Assembly (NCBI GenBank): GCA_011053195.1
Contig: DRKT01000175.1
Coordinates: 1 to 39,471 of the forward strand
Length of the DNA: 39,471 nt
Direction of reading: 5' to 3'
Origin: Phycisphaerales bacterium
GTDB lineage: Bacteria; Planctomycetota; Phycisphaerae; Phycisphaerales; UBA1924
Shown one piece after another: positions 1-8,188 of the stretch. Position numbers and translations under genes: made by a program. Position 1 is the first letter of the stretch; every line of letters begins with the position of its first letter. The notes under the pieces were generated by a model. It did not search any database. It was not told the origin of the DNA and saw nothing but the letters and a program-made list of their open reading frames with translations.

Positions 1-345
1 AAGGAGCGTGCCCCCAAGGCCAAGGACGAGCGGCTCGGGTGCTGGGTGTTCTCGATGGGCAACACGAACCAGTACGCGGCGTTCTCGAACAAGGGCGATT
101 GGGTGCTGCTGACCGATCCGGACGGCCGGCTTGTGGACATCGTGTATTGGGGCTCGTTCAAGGCGGAGAGGCCGACGGGGGCGGATCTGGTTTCCGAGGA
201 AGTCGAGGGCAGATCCCGGGGCAGTGCGTGCCGATACCTGTTCGGCGGGCCGATGGTCTGGCACCACCATCTCGACGGCAAGGACATGAGCCCCGGCCGG
301 CATCCGATCCGGGCTTCGATGTCTGCGGACGACGGCGGCCGATGA
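1..345 (+). CDS. C-terminal fragment of an unidentified protein, possibly lamin-tail-like
   Basis: The frame is open from the first base of the window, so the start lies upstream; 114 residues and the TGA stop at 343-345 are visible. The segment NKGDWVLLTDPDGRLVDIVYWG has the look of a lamin-tail (LTD) beta-sandwich repeat, in which a loss-free stretch of beta strands carries a D-G-x-V-D-x-V turn. This is only a resemblance and no function is assigned. The stop lies 45 bases before nuoE, so the two could be co-transcribed, but nothing else links them. Confidence 0.55.
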   Translation, partial: KERAPKAKDERLGCWVFSMGNTNQYAAFSNKGDWVLLTDPDGRLVDIVYWGSFKAERPTGADLVSEEVEGRSRGSACRYLFGGPMVWHHHLDGKDMSPGRHPIRASMSADDGGR

Positions 346-390
346 CCGTCGGCGGAGCTACGATGCGCCGAACCCAAACGGAGGGCGCCC

Positions 391-930
391 ATGGCGTGGA
401 TCACCAAAGACAGCGCGGGAGCACGGATCGAGCACCGCGACGAGCCCTACCTGACGCCCGAGATGGCGGACCGGCTCCGCAACGAGATACTCCCCCGGTA
501 TGAAACCACGATGGGCGCGCTGCTGCCCGCGCTGCACGAGATCCAGCATACCTACGGCTGGATCCCGCTCCAGGCGATGCAGGAGATCGCGGCACTGCTC
601 GAGATCGAGCCGAGCCATGTGATTGACACCGTTTCATTTTATGAAGAATACTGGTCGCATCCCAAGGGCGAGCATGTCGTGGCGGTCTGCCGATCCATCG
701 CGTGCGAGTTCTGCGGCCAGTGCGAGATCACGCAGGCGTGCAAGGACCGCCTCGGGATCGACGTGGGCGAAACGACCGACGACGGGAAATTCACACTGAT
801 CGAGTTGGAGTGCCTCGGCTCGTGCGGGACAGCCCCGGCGGCGCTGATCGACGAGACGCTCCACGAGAACCTCAGGCCCGAGCAGGTCGCGGGCCTGATC
901 GACGAGGCCGAGCGCAAGGGCAGGCACTAG
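391..930 (+). CDS. nuoE: NADH-quinone oxidoreductase subunit E (NuoE, 24 kDa, [2Fe-2S])
   Basis: This 179-residue protein matches the thioredoxin-like [2Fe-2S] subunit of complex I, which works beside the NuoF flavoprotein in electron entry from NADH at the cytoplasmic face. The N-terminal half is helical (LLPALHEIQHTYGWIP, then SHVIDTVSFYEEY, both typical of the family). The cluster ligands are visible as C100-x4-C105 and C141-x3-C145, the spacing found in NuoE and in the HndA subunit of NAD-linked hydrogenases. Three more cysteines (108, 111, 117) are not the family ligands. A GGAGG precedes the ATG by about 6 bases. No nuoF, nuoG or other complex I gene follows, so this is an orphan copy; it could serve complex I encoded elsewhere or a formate dehydrogenase or hydrogenase module. 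Confidence 0.9.
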   Translation: MAWITKDSAGARIEHRDEPYLTPEMADRLRNEILPRYETTMGALLPALHEIQHTYGWIPLQAMQEIAALLEIEPSHVIDTVSFYEEYWSHPKGEHVVAVCRSIACEFCGQCEITQACKDRLGIDVGETTDDGKFTLIELECLGSCGTAPAALIDETLHENLRPEQVAGLIDEAERKGRH

Positions 931-939
931 GCTCCGGGC

Positions 940-1137
940 ATGGCCGATTCGAAGGACACCCTGGCGCGGAACATCGGGCGGTTCACGGGCGAGCTGTGGC
1001 GGGCGATCCGGTCGCCGGTGAGCGGATCGAAGCGCGAGGTCAGCCGGACCGTCGAGACGCAGCAGCGCACCACCGAATCGGGCAAGGTGACGCTCCGGCG
1101 GACAATGATCGAGGAGATCGAGGTCGACCGGTCGTAG
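940..1137 (+). CDS. small hypothetical protein
   Basis: A 65-residue basic, polar protein starting 9 bases after the nuoE stop. It has no signal peptide or membrane segment. The last third (KVTLRRTMIEEIEVDR) looks amphipathic. The start has no Shine-Dalgarno; the only upstream signal is a TAGGCT hexamer at 928-933 that overlaps the nuoE stop. I do not recognise a family. Its position suggests co-expression with nuoE. It meets the 3' end of the aminopeptidase gene on the other strand with only 7 bases between them. Confidence 0.6.
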   Translation: MADSKDTLARNIGRFTGELWRAIRSPVSGSKREVSRTVETQQRTTESGKVTLRRTMIEEIEVDRS

Positions 1138-1144
1138 ATTCATT

Positions 1145-2425
1145 TTATCGTTTGGCCATAAATGCTTCGATCTCGTCGCTTGTGCGTGGTAGCGCGGTCG
1201 AGAGGATCTCGCAGCCGGTGTCGGTGATGAGAATGTCGTCCTCGAGCCGGATGCCGAGGTTCTCGTCGGCGATGTAGATGCCGGGCTCGATGGTGATGAC
1301 CATGCCGGGGGCGAGCGGCTCGTTCATGAGGCCCGCGTCGTGGACATCGAGCCCGAGGAAGTGACCGAGGCCGTGGAAATACTGGTCGCAGTAGCCGGCG
1401 TTCTCGATGACATTCCGGGCGGCATCGCCCAGTTCGAGGAAGGTGACCCCGGGCCGGCACATATCCACCGCGACGCGCCATGCCTCATGGACGATGTCGT
1501 TGATCTCGCGCTGGCGGGGCGTGAACGTGCCGGAGACGGGGAAGGTGCGCGTGATGTCGGCGGCGTACATCTGAAACTCGGCGCCGACATCGCACAGCAC
1601 AAGCTCGCCGGCGCGCATGATGCGATCGTTGGCGGTGTAGTGCAGCACGCACGAGTTCGGGCCCGAGCCGATGATGGGCTCGTAGGCGAATCGCCTGCAG
1701 CCTCGGGTGCGGATGGCGCGCTCGAAGGTGAACAGCAGCTCGTCCTCGTTGGTGTCGGGCTGAACGGTGTGCATGGCATCGGTGAAGGCCGCTTCGGTGG
1801 CCTCGATGGCGCGGCGCATCAGGGCGAGCTCGTCGCGGTCATGGATCGAGCGCATGCGGGGCAGCAGGTCGTGCCCATCGCGGATCGTGCAGCCGAGCAC
1901 GCGCTGCGCCACTTCGCGCAGCACGGTGAGCTGCTTCGGCACGGGGCTCGTGTAGCCGGCGAACGGCCCGAGATAGACCAACTCGCGATTCTTCGAGTTC
2001 ATCAGCGCATCGTTGATGGCGCGAGGCAGGAGCGTGGTACGCTTGACCGAGGCGATCCCCGCGGCAAGCTCGCTGGCGCGCCCGAGCATCGGCCGATTGC
2101 CATGCCAGCGGTTGTCCTCGATATCCAGAGGCCTCAGAAAGAGCTGCTCCTGCCAGGCCGGGTGCTCGGGCGCCAGAACGAGCGCAGCCCCGGCCTCGTG
2201 CGCCAGTCCCGTGAGATAGTAGAAATCAAGATTCTGGCGATGACATGAATCAATCGTGTCGGCGGCAAAGACGACAGCGACACCCGAGCCCATCTGCTCC
2301 ATCAGCCGTTGACGCCGACGCTGGTAGACCTCGCGCGGGATGTCGCCGAGGGGTGTGGGGAACCCCCGGTCGTTGTCGGGGTGCGGCGTGGTGATGTCGG
2401 GCGTTTGGAGCGGGTAGCGGGGCAT
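1145..2425 (-). CDS. pepP: Xaa-Pro aminopeptidase (M24B, aminopeptidase P)
   Basis: 426 residues with the two-part M24B layout: an N-terminal AMP_N domain (about 30-160) and a C-terminal pita-bread catalytic domain (about 195-420). All five dinuclear metal ligands can be read: D279 (CDVGAEF), D290 (AADITRTF), H355 (HGLGHFLGLDVHD), E380 (IEPGIYI) and E395 (RLEDDILI). The enzyme removes an N-terminal residue next to proline in cytoplasmic peptides. The ATG is preceded by AAGGA with 8-base spacing. It lies downstream of nhaA on the same strand, separated by 120 bases that contain a strong hairpin, so it may be a separate unit. Length is normal for the family. Confidence 0.93.
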   Translation of the reverse strand: MPRYPLQTPDITTPHPDNDRGFPTPLGDIPREVYQRRRQRLMEQMGSGVAVVFAADTIDSCHRQNLDFYYLTGLAHEAGAALVLAPEHPAWQEQLFLRPLDIEDNRWHGNRPMLGRASELAAGIASVKRTTLLPRAINDALMNSKNRELVYLGPFAGYTSPVPKQLTVLREVAQRVLGCTIRDGHDLLPRMRSIHDRDELALMRRAIEATEAAFTDAMHTVQPDTNEDELLFTFERAIRTRGCRRFAYEPIIGSGPNSCVLHYTANDRIMRAGELVLCDVGAEFQMYAADITRTFPVSGTFTPRQREINDIVHEAWRVAVDMCRPGVTFLELGDAARNVIENAGYCDQYFHGLGHFLGLDVHDAGLMNEPLAPGMVITIEPGIYIADENLGIRLEDDILITDTGCEILSTALPRTSDEIEAFMAKR

Positions 2426-2490
2426 GGCCTGTGTCCTTGTCTTTGGTGCTGCGGTGGATGGTAGATCGGTTTGGGTGTCGGCGCAGCGGA

Positions 2491-2517
2491 CCGCGGCGAT
2501 CGAGAAGATCGCCGCGG
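2491..2517 (-). terminator. hairpin between nhaA and pepP
   Basis: Perfect 11-bp stem (2491-2501 with 2507-2517) and a 5-base loop, lying 29 bases beyond the nhaA stop on the minus strand. No T-run follows in either direction, so it is not a canonical intrinsic terminator. It could still end or attenuate nhaA transcription, or shield an mRNA 3' end. Confidence 0.4.
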
Positions 2518-2545
2518 CCGGGGGAAGATTGGGTGTCGCTCCGGT

Positions 2546-4033
2546 TTACGAAGCCTTGGCCCGGGCGATCGGCTCGTTGGTGTCCGGGCCGGTGCTCTTG
2601 TGCTGTTCGAGGAACGGGTGGAGCGGGCCGGAGCCGCTGTCCTTGTAGTTGTCCGGCGTATCGGCATCTTCCGCTGGCTTGCAGGTGGCCAGGATGCCGA
2701 GCCCGAGTATCGTGCTGACGACGGATGCCGAGAGGATGCCGAGCTTGGCGTCATCGAGATGGACGGTCGAGTTGGCAAAGGCCAGGTTCGAGATGAACAG
2801 GGCCATGGTGAACCCGATGCCCCCGAGGCAGCCGGCGCCGATGATATGTTTCCAACTGACCCCCTTGGGCAGGGCGCACATCCCGAGTTTGACACCGATG
2901 AATGACGCCAGCACGATCCCGGCGGGCTTGCCGAGGATGAGTCCGAAGAAGACGCCGAGTGTGACGGGCTCGCCGATGGCATCGCCGAGGCTCTCGCTGA
3001 GGTGCAGCCCCGCATTGGCAATGGCGAAAATCGGGATGATGGCAAAGGCGCTCCACGGCTCAAGCGCGTGCTCGATGCGGTGCAGCGGGGGGAGGACGAG
3101 CGTGATGTTTTTCTTGAGCGCAAAGGCGGCCGCTCGCTGCGCGGAGCTTTCCGCCGGCGTCGTGCCGTCGTCACCGGCCTTGTCGAAGTGGTGCAGCGCG
3201 TGGTGGCTCGCCTTGAGGAAGCGGACACGATCAACCCGGGCGCTGGCGGGGATGGTCATGGCCAGCAGGACCCCGGCGATGGTCGCATGGACGCCGCTCA
3301 TCAGGACAAAATACCAGAGGACGATGCCCGGAAGAATATAGAAAACCGGGTTGCGGAATTTGAGGAAGTTGAGCGCAAAGAGAACCCCCACGGTGATCCC
3401 CGCCATCCCGAGGTAGTTCAGGGCCAGATCGTCGGTGTAGAACAGAGCAATGACGATGAGCGCGCCGAGGTCATCGACGATGGCCAGCGAGGTGACGAAG
3501 ATCTTGAGCGAGAGCGGGGCCCGCTTGCCCAGCAGGGCCAGGATGCCAAGGGCAAAGGCGATGTCCGTTGCCATCGGGATGCCCCAACCGTGCATGGACT
3601 CAGGCGAGCCGAGGTTGATCACGGCGTAGATGGCAGCCGGGACAACCATGCCACCGATGGCGGCGAAGATCGGCAGGGCCGCCTTCTTTGGAGAGTGGAG
3701 CTCGCCGACGAGAACCTCACGCTTGATCTCCAGCCCCACCAGCAGGAAGAAGATGGCCATGATGGCGTCGTTGATGAAGTGCCCGACCGTGTGGATGGGC
3801 AGGTGCCATTTTCCAATACCCAGCGAGAACTCCATCTCGTGGAAAATGTGGTTGTAGATCCCCGAGAACTGGGAGTTGGCCCAGAACAGGGCGATGATCG
3901 TGGTGATGATGAGCATGATGCCGCCGGCGGAAGAAAGCCGGGCGTAGCGCTGGAACCCGAGCATGAGCTTTTCACTCGCATCAAGCGGGATTCCTTCGTT
4001 GGCAGTCGGGATGTGCGGGGCATCTGATGACAT
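2546..4033 (-). CDS. nhaA: Na+/H+ antiporter NhaA
   Basis: 495 residues of multi-span inner-membrane protein matching NhaA, which exports sodium in exchange for protons. Functional residues are present: D157 in MATDIAFALG, the paired D187-D188 in AIVDDLGALI (ion-binding pair of E. coli NhaA), and K369 in LGKPAG. The stretch MAIFFLLVGLEIKREVLVGEL is a family hallmark. Two departures from the E. coli protein are a longer hydrophilic loop at about 275-310 and a roughly 50-residue charged C-terminal tail. I chose the ATG at 4033 because the open frame upstream (to 4561) is proline- and serine-rich and unlike NhaA. The Shine-Dalgarno is weak (GGAAAAAGA). Confidence 0.93.
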   Translation of the reverse strand: MSSDAPHIPTANEGIPLDASEKLMLGFQRYARLSSAGGIMLIITTIIALFWANSQFSGIYNHIFHEMEFSLGIGKWHLPIHTVGHFINDAIMAIFFLLVGLEIKREVLVGELHSPKKAALPIFAAIGGMVVPAAIYAVINLGSPESMHGWGIPMATDIAFALGILALLGKRAPLSLKIFVTSLAIVDDLGALIVIALFYTDDLALNYLGMAGITVGVLFALNFLKFRNPVFYILPGIVLWYFVLMSGVHATIAGVLLAMTIPASARVDRVRFLKASHHALHHFDKAGDDGTTPAESSAQRAAAFALKKNITLVLPPLHRIEHALEPWSAFAIIPIFAIANAGLHLSESLGDAIGEPVTLGVFFGLILGKPAGIVLASFIGVKLGMCALPKGVSWKHIIGAGCLGGIGFTMALFISNLAFANSTVHLDDAKLGILSASVVSTILGLGILATCKPAEDADTPDNYKDSGSGPLHPFLEQHKSTGPDTNEPIARAKAS

Positions 4034-4190
4034 GGCTCTTTTTCCGTACTGGGGTTCTCGATCGTTCGGACCGGCTGAAACTCCGGATTTCCGAGTGGAC
4101 ATCGGCGCATCCCGCTCCGGGGATTGACCCAAGCCGCTCGGGCGGGGAAATGATAGATCGTTTGGGTCCGGGTCGGTCCGTCTGTGCGGA

Positions 4191-6350
4191 TTAGGTGGTT
4201 TGGGACACCCCTGATCCGGGATGGCCCGTTGTCCGCAGCACGACGAGGGTGATGTCGTCGGTCTGCGGACTGGATCGACGGAACCGAACGACATCGGAAA
4301 TAATCGCCTGAGCGATGGTGTCGGCATCACTGCCGGCACCTCGGCGAATGACGTCGCGCAGGCGATCCTTGCCGTACATCTCGCCCTCCGGGTTTCTGGC
4401 CTCCCAGATGCCGTCCGTCCCGAGGACCGCCACAGCACCGGGCTCGGGAATCGGGCTGGTGTATTCGTGAAAATCCCATTCGGGCTCAACCCCGAGCGGG
4501 ATGTCGTTGCCGGCGAACTCCGTGAAGTCGTCGGACCCGGGCCGATAGACAACGGCGGCATCGTGCCCCGCGCTGACCCAGCGCATCACGCCGGCCTCGG
4601 GCTCGATGGTCAGAAAATAGAGCGTCATGAACTGACCGGGCCGGGCATCACGGGCGAGGTTGTGGTTGACCTTGTGCAAGATGGCCGGCAGCGCATCCGG
4701 GTCGTCGGCGTGGCTTCGCAGCAGGGCTCGGGCGGTCGTCATCAGCAGCGCCGCCGCGATGCCGTGACCCGTCACATCGCCAATGACAACAGCGCACCGG
4801 CTCGGCTGTTCGAGCGTGATGAAGTCGAAATAGTCGCCCCCGGTTTCATCGCAATAGATGCTCCGGGCCGCGATGTCGAATCCCGGAACCGACGGCGGCG
4901 ACTGGGGCAGCAGATTCTGCTGGACCTCTTTCGCCAGTTGCAGCGACTCGCGCACATGGATCTGGTCCTTGAGCTTGGGCACCATGTCGTTGAACGCATC
5001 GGCGAGTGTTTCGAGCTCGTCGCCGGTGTTGACCTCGGCACGCGCCTCGAGGTTGCCCTCGGCCAGTTCCGTTGCGGTCTCGGCGAGCTTCGAGATCGGG
5101 CGTGTCACGGACTTGGAGCCGTAAAACGCGGCCAGAATCGCGATCATCACGACCGCGGCACCAACACTGGCGTTGCTGGTGAGCGTCTGGTTGAAAACGC
5201 GGTACACCTCGTTCTGAACGTTGTTGGCCACCGCATCGATGGCCTCGCGCGCGATTCCGACAATGACGAACGAGTCGCTGCCGTAGAGACTCTGATACGT
5301 GACGATCCAGGGTTGGCCCGACATGGTGACATCGAGCGAACCGTCGGGGGAAGACCGCATCAACTCGACGAGGCGATCGGTCTCCTGCTCGGAATCGGTG
5401 GAGAAGCGGTCGAGCTCGATCGGCGCGAGCCACGAGCCGCCCTTGGAGGCATAGTCCGCCTTGGCGAGGACGACCGGCCCGCCGTCCTCGAGGTTGACCA
5501 GCATGATCTGGACCCGCCCGGCCAGCGCGGGGGGCAGGTCGATCTCCTCGAGCAGATCGAGCATGAGCAGGTCCACGGCCGCGACGCCGATGAGCGACCC
5601 GTCGTCCCGGCGCGCCGGGGCAGCACAGGTCATGCGCACCTGCCCGGTCGGTGCGTCCACCACGGGGACGATCCACGTCGCGGGCGATTCAGACTTGGCT
5701 GCGTTGATGAACCACGGGCGCTGACGCGCGTCGTACGCCTTCGGATAGCCGCCCTTGCCGGGCAAGGACATGAGCGTTCCGGAATTGTCCAACGCCGCGT
5801 ACTGGCTCCGGTACCGGAGGATGCTGCCGGTCTCGCTGCGCTGGGCTTTCATGAGCGGAACAAGCCCGACGAGCATCTGCTGGTCCGCCAGAACCTCGGC
5901 GGGATCGGCGCCCGGCGGCGGGACAAAGACGGGGATGTCGTTTGAATACAGAATCGGTGCGCGCGAGCCGTCGGCGTTCTGGACGAACTGGCTCTCGTCC
6001 GAAATCAGGCCCGGCGGTCGGCGTGCGGGGTCATCGAAATCTGCTGCGGTGTAGAACGTGGGCTGCTGCGGATCGCCGGTCGTCCCCTCGGCGTCGATGC
6101 GTTCGAGCTCGTTGGCCGCGGCCCGAACCGCGGATTCGGTGATGACCCGGTCACGATCCAGAATCGCAGCGTACTGCTTGACAAGCCGGATGCGCGCCTG
6201 GTCCACAATCTGCGAAACCGATTCGCGCGTGTCCGACGCCAGCCCGATACTGCAGGTTCGAAGGTTCGAGCGTGAGAGCAATCCCGTGACGATCAGCGGG
6301 AGCAGGGCGATGGTGGCGAGCAGGATGAACAGCTTGTGTCGCAGGCGCAT
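4191..6350 (-). CDS. membrane sensor phosphatase: Cache-like, HAMP and SpoIIE/RsbU-type PP2C
   Basis: 719 residues. A membrane anchor at about 7-25 is followed by a large extracytoplasmic region of about 370 residues resembling a double Cache sensor. Next come a second membrane span (VGAAVVMIAILAAFYG), a HAMP linker (SVTRPISKLAETATELAEGNLEA), a short coiled coil (LAKEVQQNLLPQ) and a PP2C-SpoIIE phosphatase domain. Metal-binding aspartates appear in GGDYFDF, IGDVTGHGIAAAL and GTDGIWEARN. Proteins of this layout sense an external cue and dephosphorylate a serine-phosphorylated anti-anti-sigma (STAS) partner. No STAS or RsbW-type gene is nearby. The start at 6350 has GGAG 8 bases upstream; an ATG 9 codons further up (6377) has none. 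The nhaA gene follows 157 bases downstream on the same strand. Confidence 0.88.
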   Translation of the reverse strand: MRLRHKLFILLATIALLPLIVTGLLSRSNLRTCSIGLASDTRESVSQIVDQARIRLVKQYAAILDRDRVITESAVRAAANELERIDAEGTTGDPQQPTFYTAADFDDPARRPPGLISDESQFVQNADGSRAPILYSNDIPVFVPPPGADPAEVLADQQMLVGLVPLMKAQRSETGSILRYRSQYAALDNSGTLMSLPGKGGYPKAYDARQRPWFINAAKSESPATWIVPVVDAPTGQVRMTCAAPARRDDGSLIGVAAVDLLMLDLLEEIDLPPALAGRVQIMLVNLEDGGPVVLAKADYASKGGSWLAPIELDRFSTDSEQETDRLVELMRSSPDGSLDVTMSGQPWIVTYQSLYGSDSFVIVGIAREAIDAVANNVQNEVYRVFNQTLTSNASVGAAVVMIAILAAFYGSKSVTRPISKLAETATELAEGNLEARAEVNTGDELETLADAFNDMVPKLKDQIHVRESLQLAKEVQQNLLPQSPPSVPGFDIAARSIYCDETGGDYFDFITLEQPSRCAVVIGDVTGHGIAAALLMTTARALLRSHADDPDALPAILHKVNHNLARDARPGQFMTLYFLTIEPEAGVMRWVSAGHDAAVVYRPGSDDFTEFAGNDIPLGVEPEWDFHEYTSPIPEPGAVAVLGTDGIWEARNPEGEMYGKDRLRDVIRRGAGSDADTIAQAIISDVVRFRRSSPQTDDITLVVLRTTGHPGSGVSQTT

Positions 6351-6416
6351 ATCGGGCACTCCGAAGGATTCGGGCATGGTACAACGCGGCGGAACGTGTC
6401 TGGGGGCGCAAGGGAT

Positions 6417-6447
6417 GGGGCCGCAACCGAAAATCGGCCACGGCCCC
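6417..6447 (-). terminator. nested hairpin after the peroxiredoxin gene
   Basis: GGGGCCG at 6417-6423 pairs with CGGCCCC at 6441-6447, and an inner CCG/CGG stem sits in the loop. It lies just beyond the peroxiredoxin stop. There is no U-tract, so it is a weak terminator call. Confidence 0.35.
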
Positions 6448-6479
6448 GGGGGGGTCATTGGGTTGTTGGCGGTTTGGGA

Positions 6480-7490
6480 TCAGCCCTTGCCGCAGGCGTC
6501 GCCGCTGCAGTTCTTGCTGCACCCTTTTTGATCGGAATCCTTCGCAGCACAGGCCCCATCGCCCTCGCACGAGCCGTTCTGGGCACAGGCGCCCTTGTTG
6601 TTCTTGTTCTGCATCATGGCGCACGAGCTTCCGCCCTGACAGGCTTTTCCTTTGCCGCGGGAGCCTTGCATGCGGCACGCGCTGTCACCGGCCTTCATGG
6701 CCTTGAGCGAATCAACAATATCACCCGGCTCGGCTCGGAGTTTGTAATCGACCTCGACAAAGGCATAGCGGATCACGCCATCGGTGTCGATGACGTACGT
6801 TGCGGCCAGCGGGAGGGTTTTCGAGTCGTCACCGTTGATCTCGGCGATGTACTCGGCGAACCCCTCACCGAGCGAATCCGGGACGGTGTAGCGGATGCCG
6901 AACGCATCCGCGACGGTGTTGCCGGGGTCGCTGAGCACGGTGAAATCGAGATCGAGCTTCTCTTTGGTCGAAATCGAGTTGTCCGGTGTCTGCGGGCTGA
7001 TGGCGACGAGCTGGGCGTCGAGTTCCTTGAAGTCGTCGAGATGCTCCTGATAGGCGTGGAGCTGGATGTTGCAGAATGGGCACCACCCGCCCCGGTAGAA
7101 GGTCAGCACAACGGGGCCGGCCTCGAGCAGGTCGGAAAGCTGGACGGTTTCGCCGGTGGCGTCGGGGAGTTGGAAGTCCGGGGCGGTCTGGCCCGCGGTC
7201 AGGGCATGGTCGAGGATGCCGGTGTCTCTGATCTCGTCGAGCGCTTGCTGACGGGCATCGAGCTTGGCCTGATCCGTGCGCTCGGCAGCCATGGCGGCCA
7301 TCTCGTTGAGCTTGGTCTGCATGGGGCCGGGCTCGGCCTGGGCGTGCGGTTGCTTGCATTTGCCGCACTGGGCGTTTGCTGCCCCGACGGGAGCCGCGGA
7401 GACAAGCAGCCCGAGAGCCGCCATCTGGGCGAGTTCGACGGTGCGGTGTCCGATGGAATCGATGCCGAAACGTGCGGGTCGTGGGAGCAT
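6480..7490 (-). CDS. exported peroxiredoxin-like protein with cysteine-rich C-terminal tail
   Basis: 336 residues in three parts. Residues 1-41 look like a signal peptide ending in GAANA, followed by C42-x2-C45. Residues 97-265 form an AhpC/TSA thioredoxin fold with the peroxidatic motif YRGGWCPFC (C137, C140) and SPQTPDNS, typical of the peroxiredoxin-like family that reduces peroxides. From about 270 the protein continues as a glycine-, serine- and lysine-rich tail with nine cysteines (272, 284, 290, 302, 308, 314, 324, 328, 333), which is not part of the family fold. The tail could bind metal or supply resolving thiols; that is inference. The ATG at 7490 has AAGGA 7-8 bases upstream. Its upstream region is shared with the toxin-antitoxin pair on the other strand. 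Confidence 0.87.
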   Translation of the reverse strand: MLPRPARFGIDSIGHRTVELAQMAALGLLVSAAPVGAANAQCGKCKQPHAQAEPGPMQTKLNEMAAMAAERTDQAKLDARQQALDEIRDTGILDHALTAGQTAPDFQLPDATGETVQLSDLLEAGPVVLTFYRGGWCPFCNIQLHAYQEHLDDFKELDAQLVAISPQTPDNSISTKEKLDLDFTVLSDPGNTVADAFGIRYTVPDSLGEGFAEYIAEINGDDSKTLPLAATYVIDTDGVIRYAFVEVDYKLRAEPGDIVDSLKAMKAGDSACRMQGSRGKGKACQGGSSCAMMQNKNNKGACAQNGSCEGDGACAAKDSDQKGCSKNCSGDACGKG

Positions 7491-7879
7491 TGGGTGTCTT
7501 CCTTTGCGTGGCTGGGGTCGTGGCGGTCGATCTGGCGCCGACACACTACCACACGCTGGCGAACCGGTCCGGAGACTGGCCTATTCCATTTCCGAGGCAG
7601 CCATGGTTTGGGATGGTACTTTGGGCAAGGGCTTGTGGTTCGGTCAGGGTGGGTACTCCCGCATAAAATAAGGGTTTGTCCGCATGTGGTGAGACGCGGG
7701 TAGAAATGTGGTTTGTGCGGTGAGCGTGCACCCCCTTGCACCCCATAATTATGGGGGTAGTAGCCCAAACAACGCAGAATTACGGATTTTCTGGAATTCG
7801 ATAAACAAGAAATCCTGATATGTCGTATGATGGGTATGGCCTCTATATGGGTCTTGTGTGAGTCATGGAGTGTGCAGCA
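7491..7879. other. 389-base divergent intergenic region
   Basis: No convincing gene is present between the peroxiredoxin start and the AbrB start. The half nearer the toxin-antitoxin pair is visibly richer in A and T than the surrounding genome. It holds a tandem TGCACCCC direct repeat just before a 16-bp perfect palindrome, and a TATGAT hexamer at 7826-7831 that could be a -10 element for the plus-strand genes, although no good -35 is spaced from it. It must contain the promoters of both flanking units. Confidence 0.6.
7741..7756. promoter_or_regulatory. 16-bp perfect palindrome, possible operator
   Basis: CCCCATAATTATGGGG is its own reverse complement. It lies about 124 bases before the AbrB-like antitoxin start and 250 bases before the peroxiredoxin start. 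AbrB/MazE-type antitoxins often repress their own promoter through palindromic sites, so autoregulation is the simplest reading. The site has not been matched to any known consensus. Confidence 0.4.
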
Positions 7880-8176
7880 ATGGGTGGTGTTTCAGCAAAG
7901 GTGGATAAGCGCGGTCAGATCACCATTCCGGCCGAGATCCGGAAATCCCTGAAACTCGAGGACGATTCGCTGGTGATTATCGAGTTGACGGATGAAGGAA
8001 TCCTGATCAAGCCCGCGATCGTGACCCCGGTGACGCCGGAGGAATACACGCAATACCGGGTCGCCGAGTTTTTGCTCAACAATGCAGTCGGCAATGATGA
8101 TTATCAGCAGGCAAGGCAGACGGTTGAGGAAATGGGACTGGATCCGGATGAGATCGCGCATGATAAGCCATGCTAG
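7880..8176 (+). CDS. AbrB/MazE-type antitoxin
   Basis: 98 residues. The N-terminal SAKVDKRGQITIPAEIRKSL is the swapped-hairpin AbrB/SpoVT DNA-binding motif, ending at about residue 46 (IIELTDEGILIKP). The C-terminal half is acidic and helical and probably binds the PIN toxin encoded 12 bases downstream. Such antitoxins neutralise the toxin and repress the operon. I prefer the ATG at 7880, which has GGAG with 9-base spacing, over the ATG five codons upstream. Base composition is clearly lower in GC than the neighbouring genes, suggesting acquisition by transfer. Confidence 0.88.
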   Translation: MGGVSAKVDKRGQITIPAEIRKSLKLEDDSLVIIELTDEGILIKPAIVTPVTPEEYTQYRVAEFLLNNAVGNDDYQQARQTVEEMGLDPDEIAHDKPC

Positions 8177-8188
8177 AGTTGCTGCCGC

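Noticed and set aside
4034-4561. Upstream extension of the NhaA frame by 176 codons
   Set aside because: Proline-, serine- and arginine-rich translation with no NhaA-like residues, overlapping the phosphatase gene; ATG 4033 gives a normal NhaA N-terminus.
4221-5945. Long plus-strand open frame opposite the PP2C phosphatase gene
   Set aside because: Arginine-, glycine- and histidine-rich shadow frame caused by high GC; the minus-strand frame has recognisable domains.
8174-8179. TAGAGT before the PIN toxin as a -10 element
   Set aside because: It overlaps the antitoxin stop codon and lies 9 bases from the ATG; more likely the two genes share one message.
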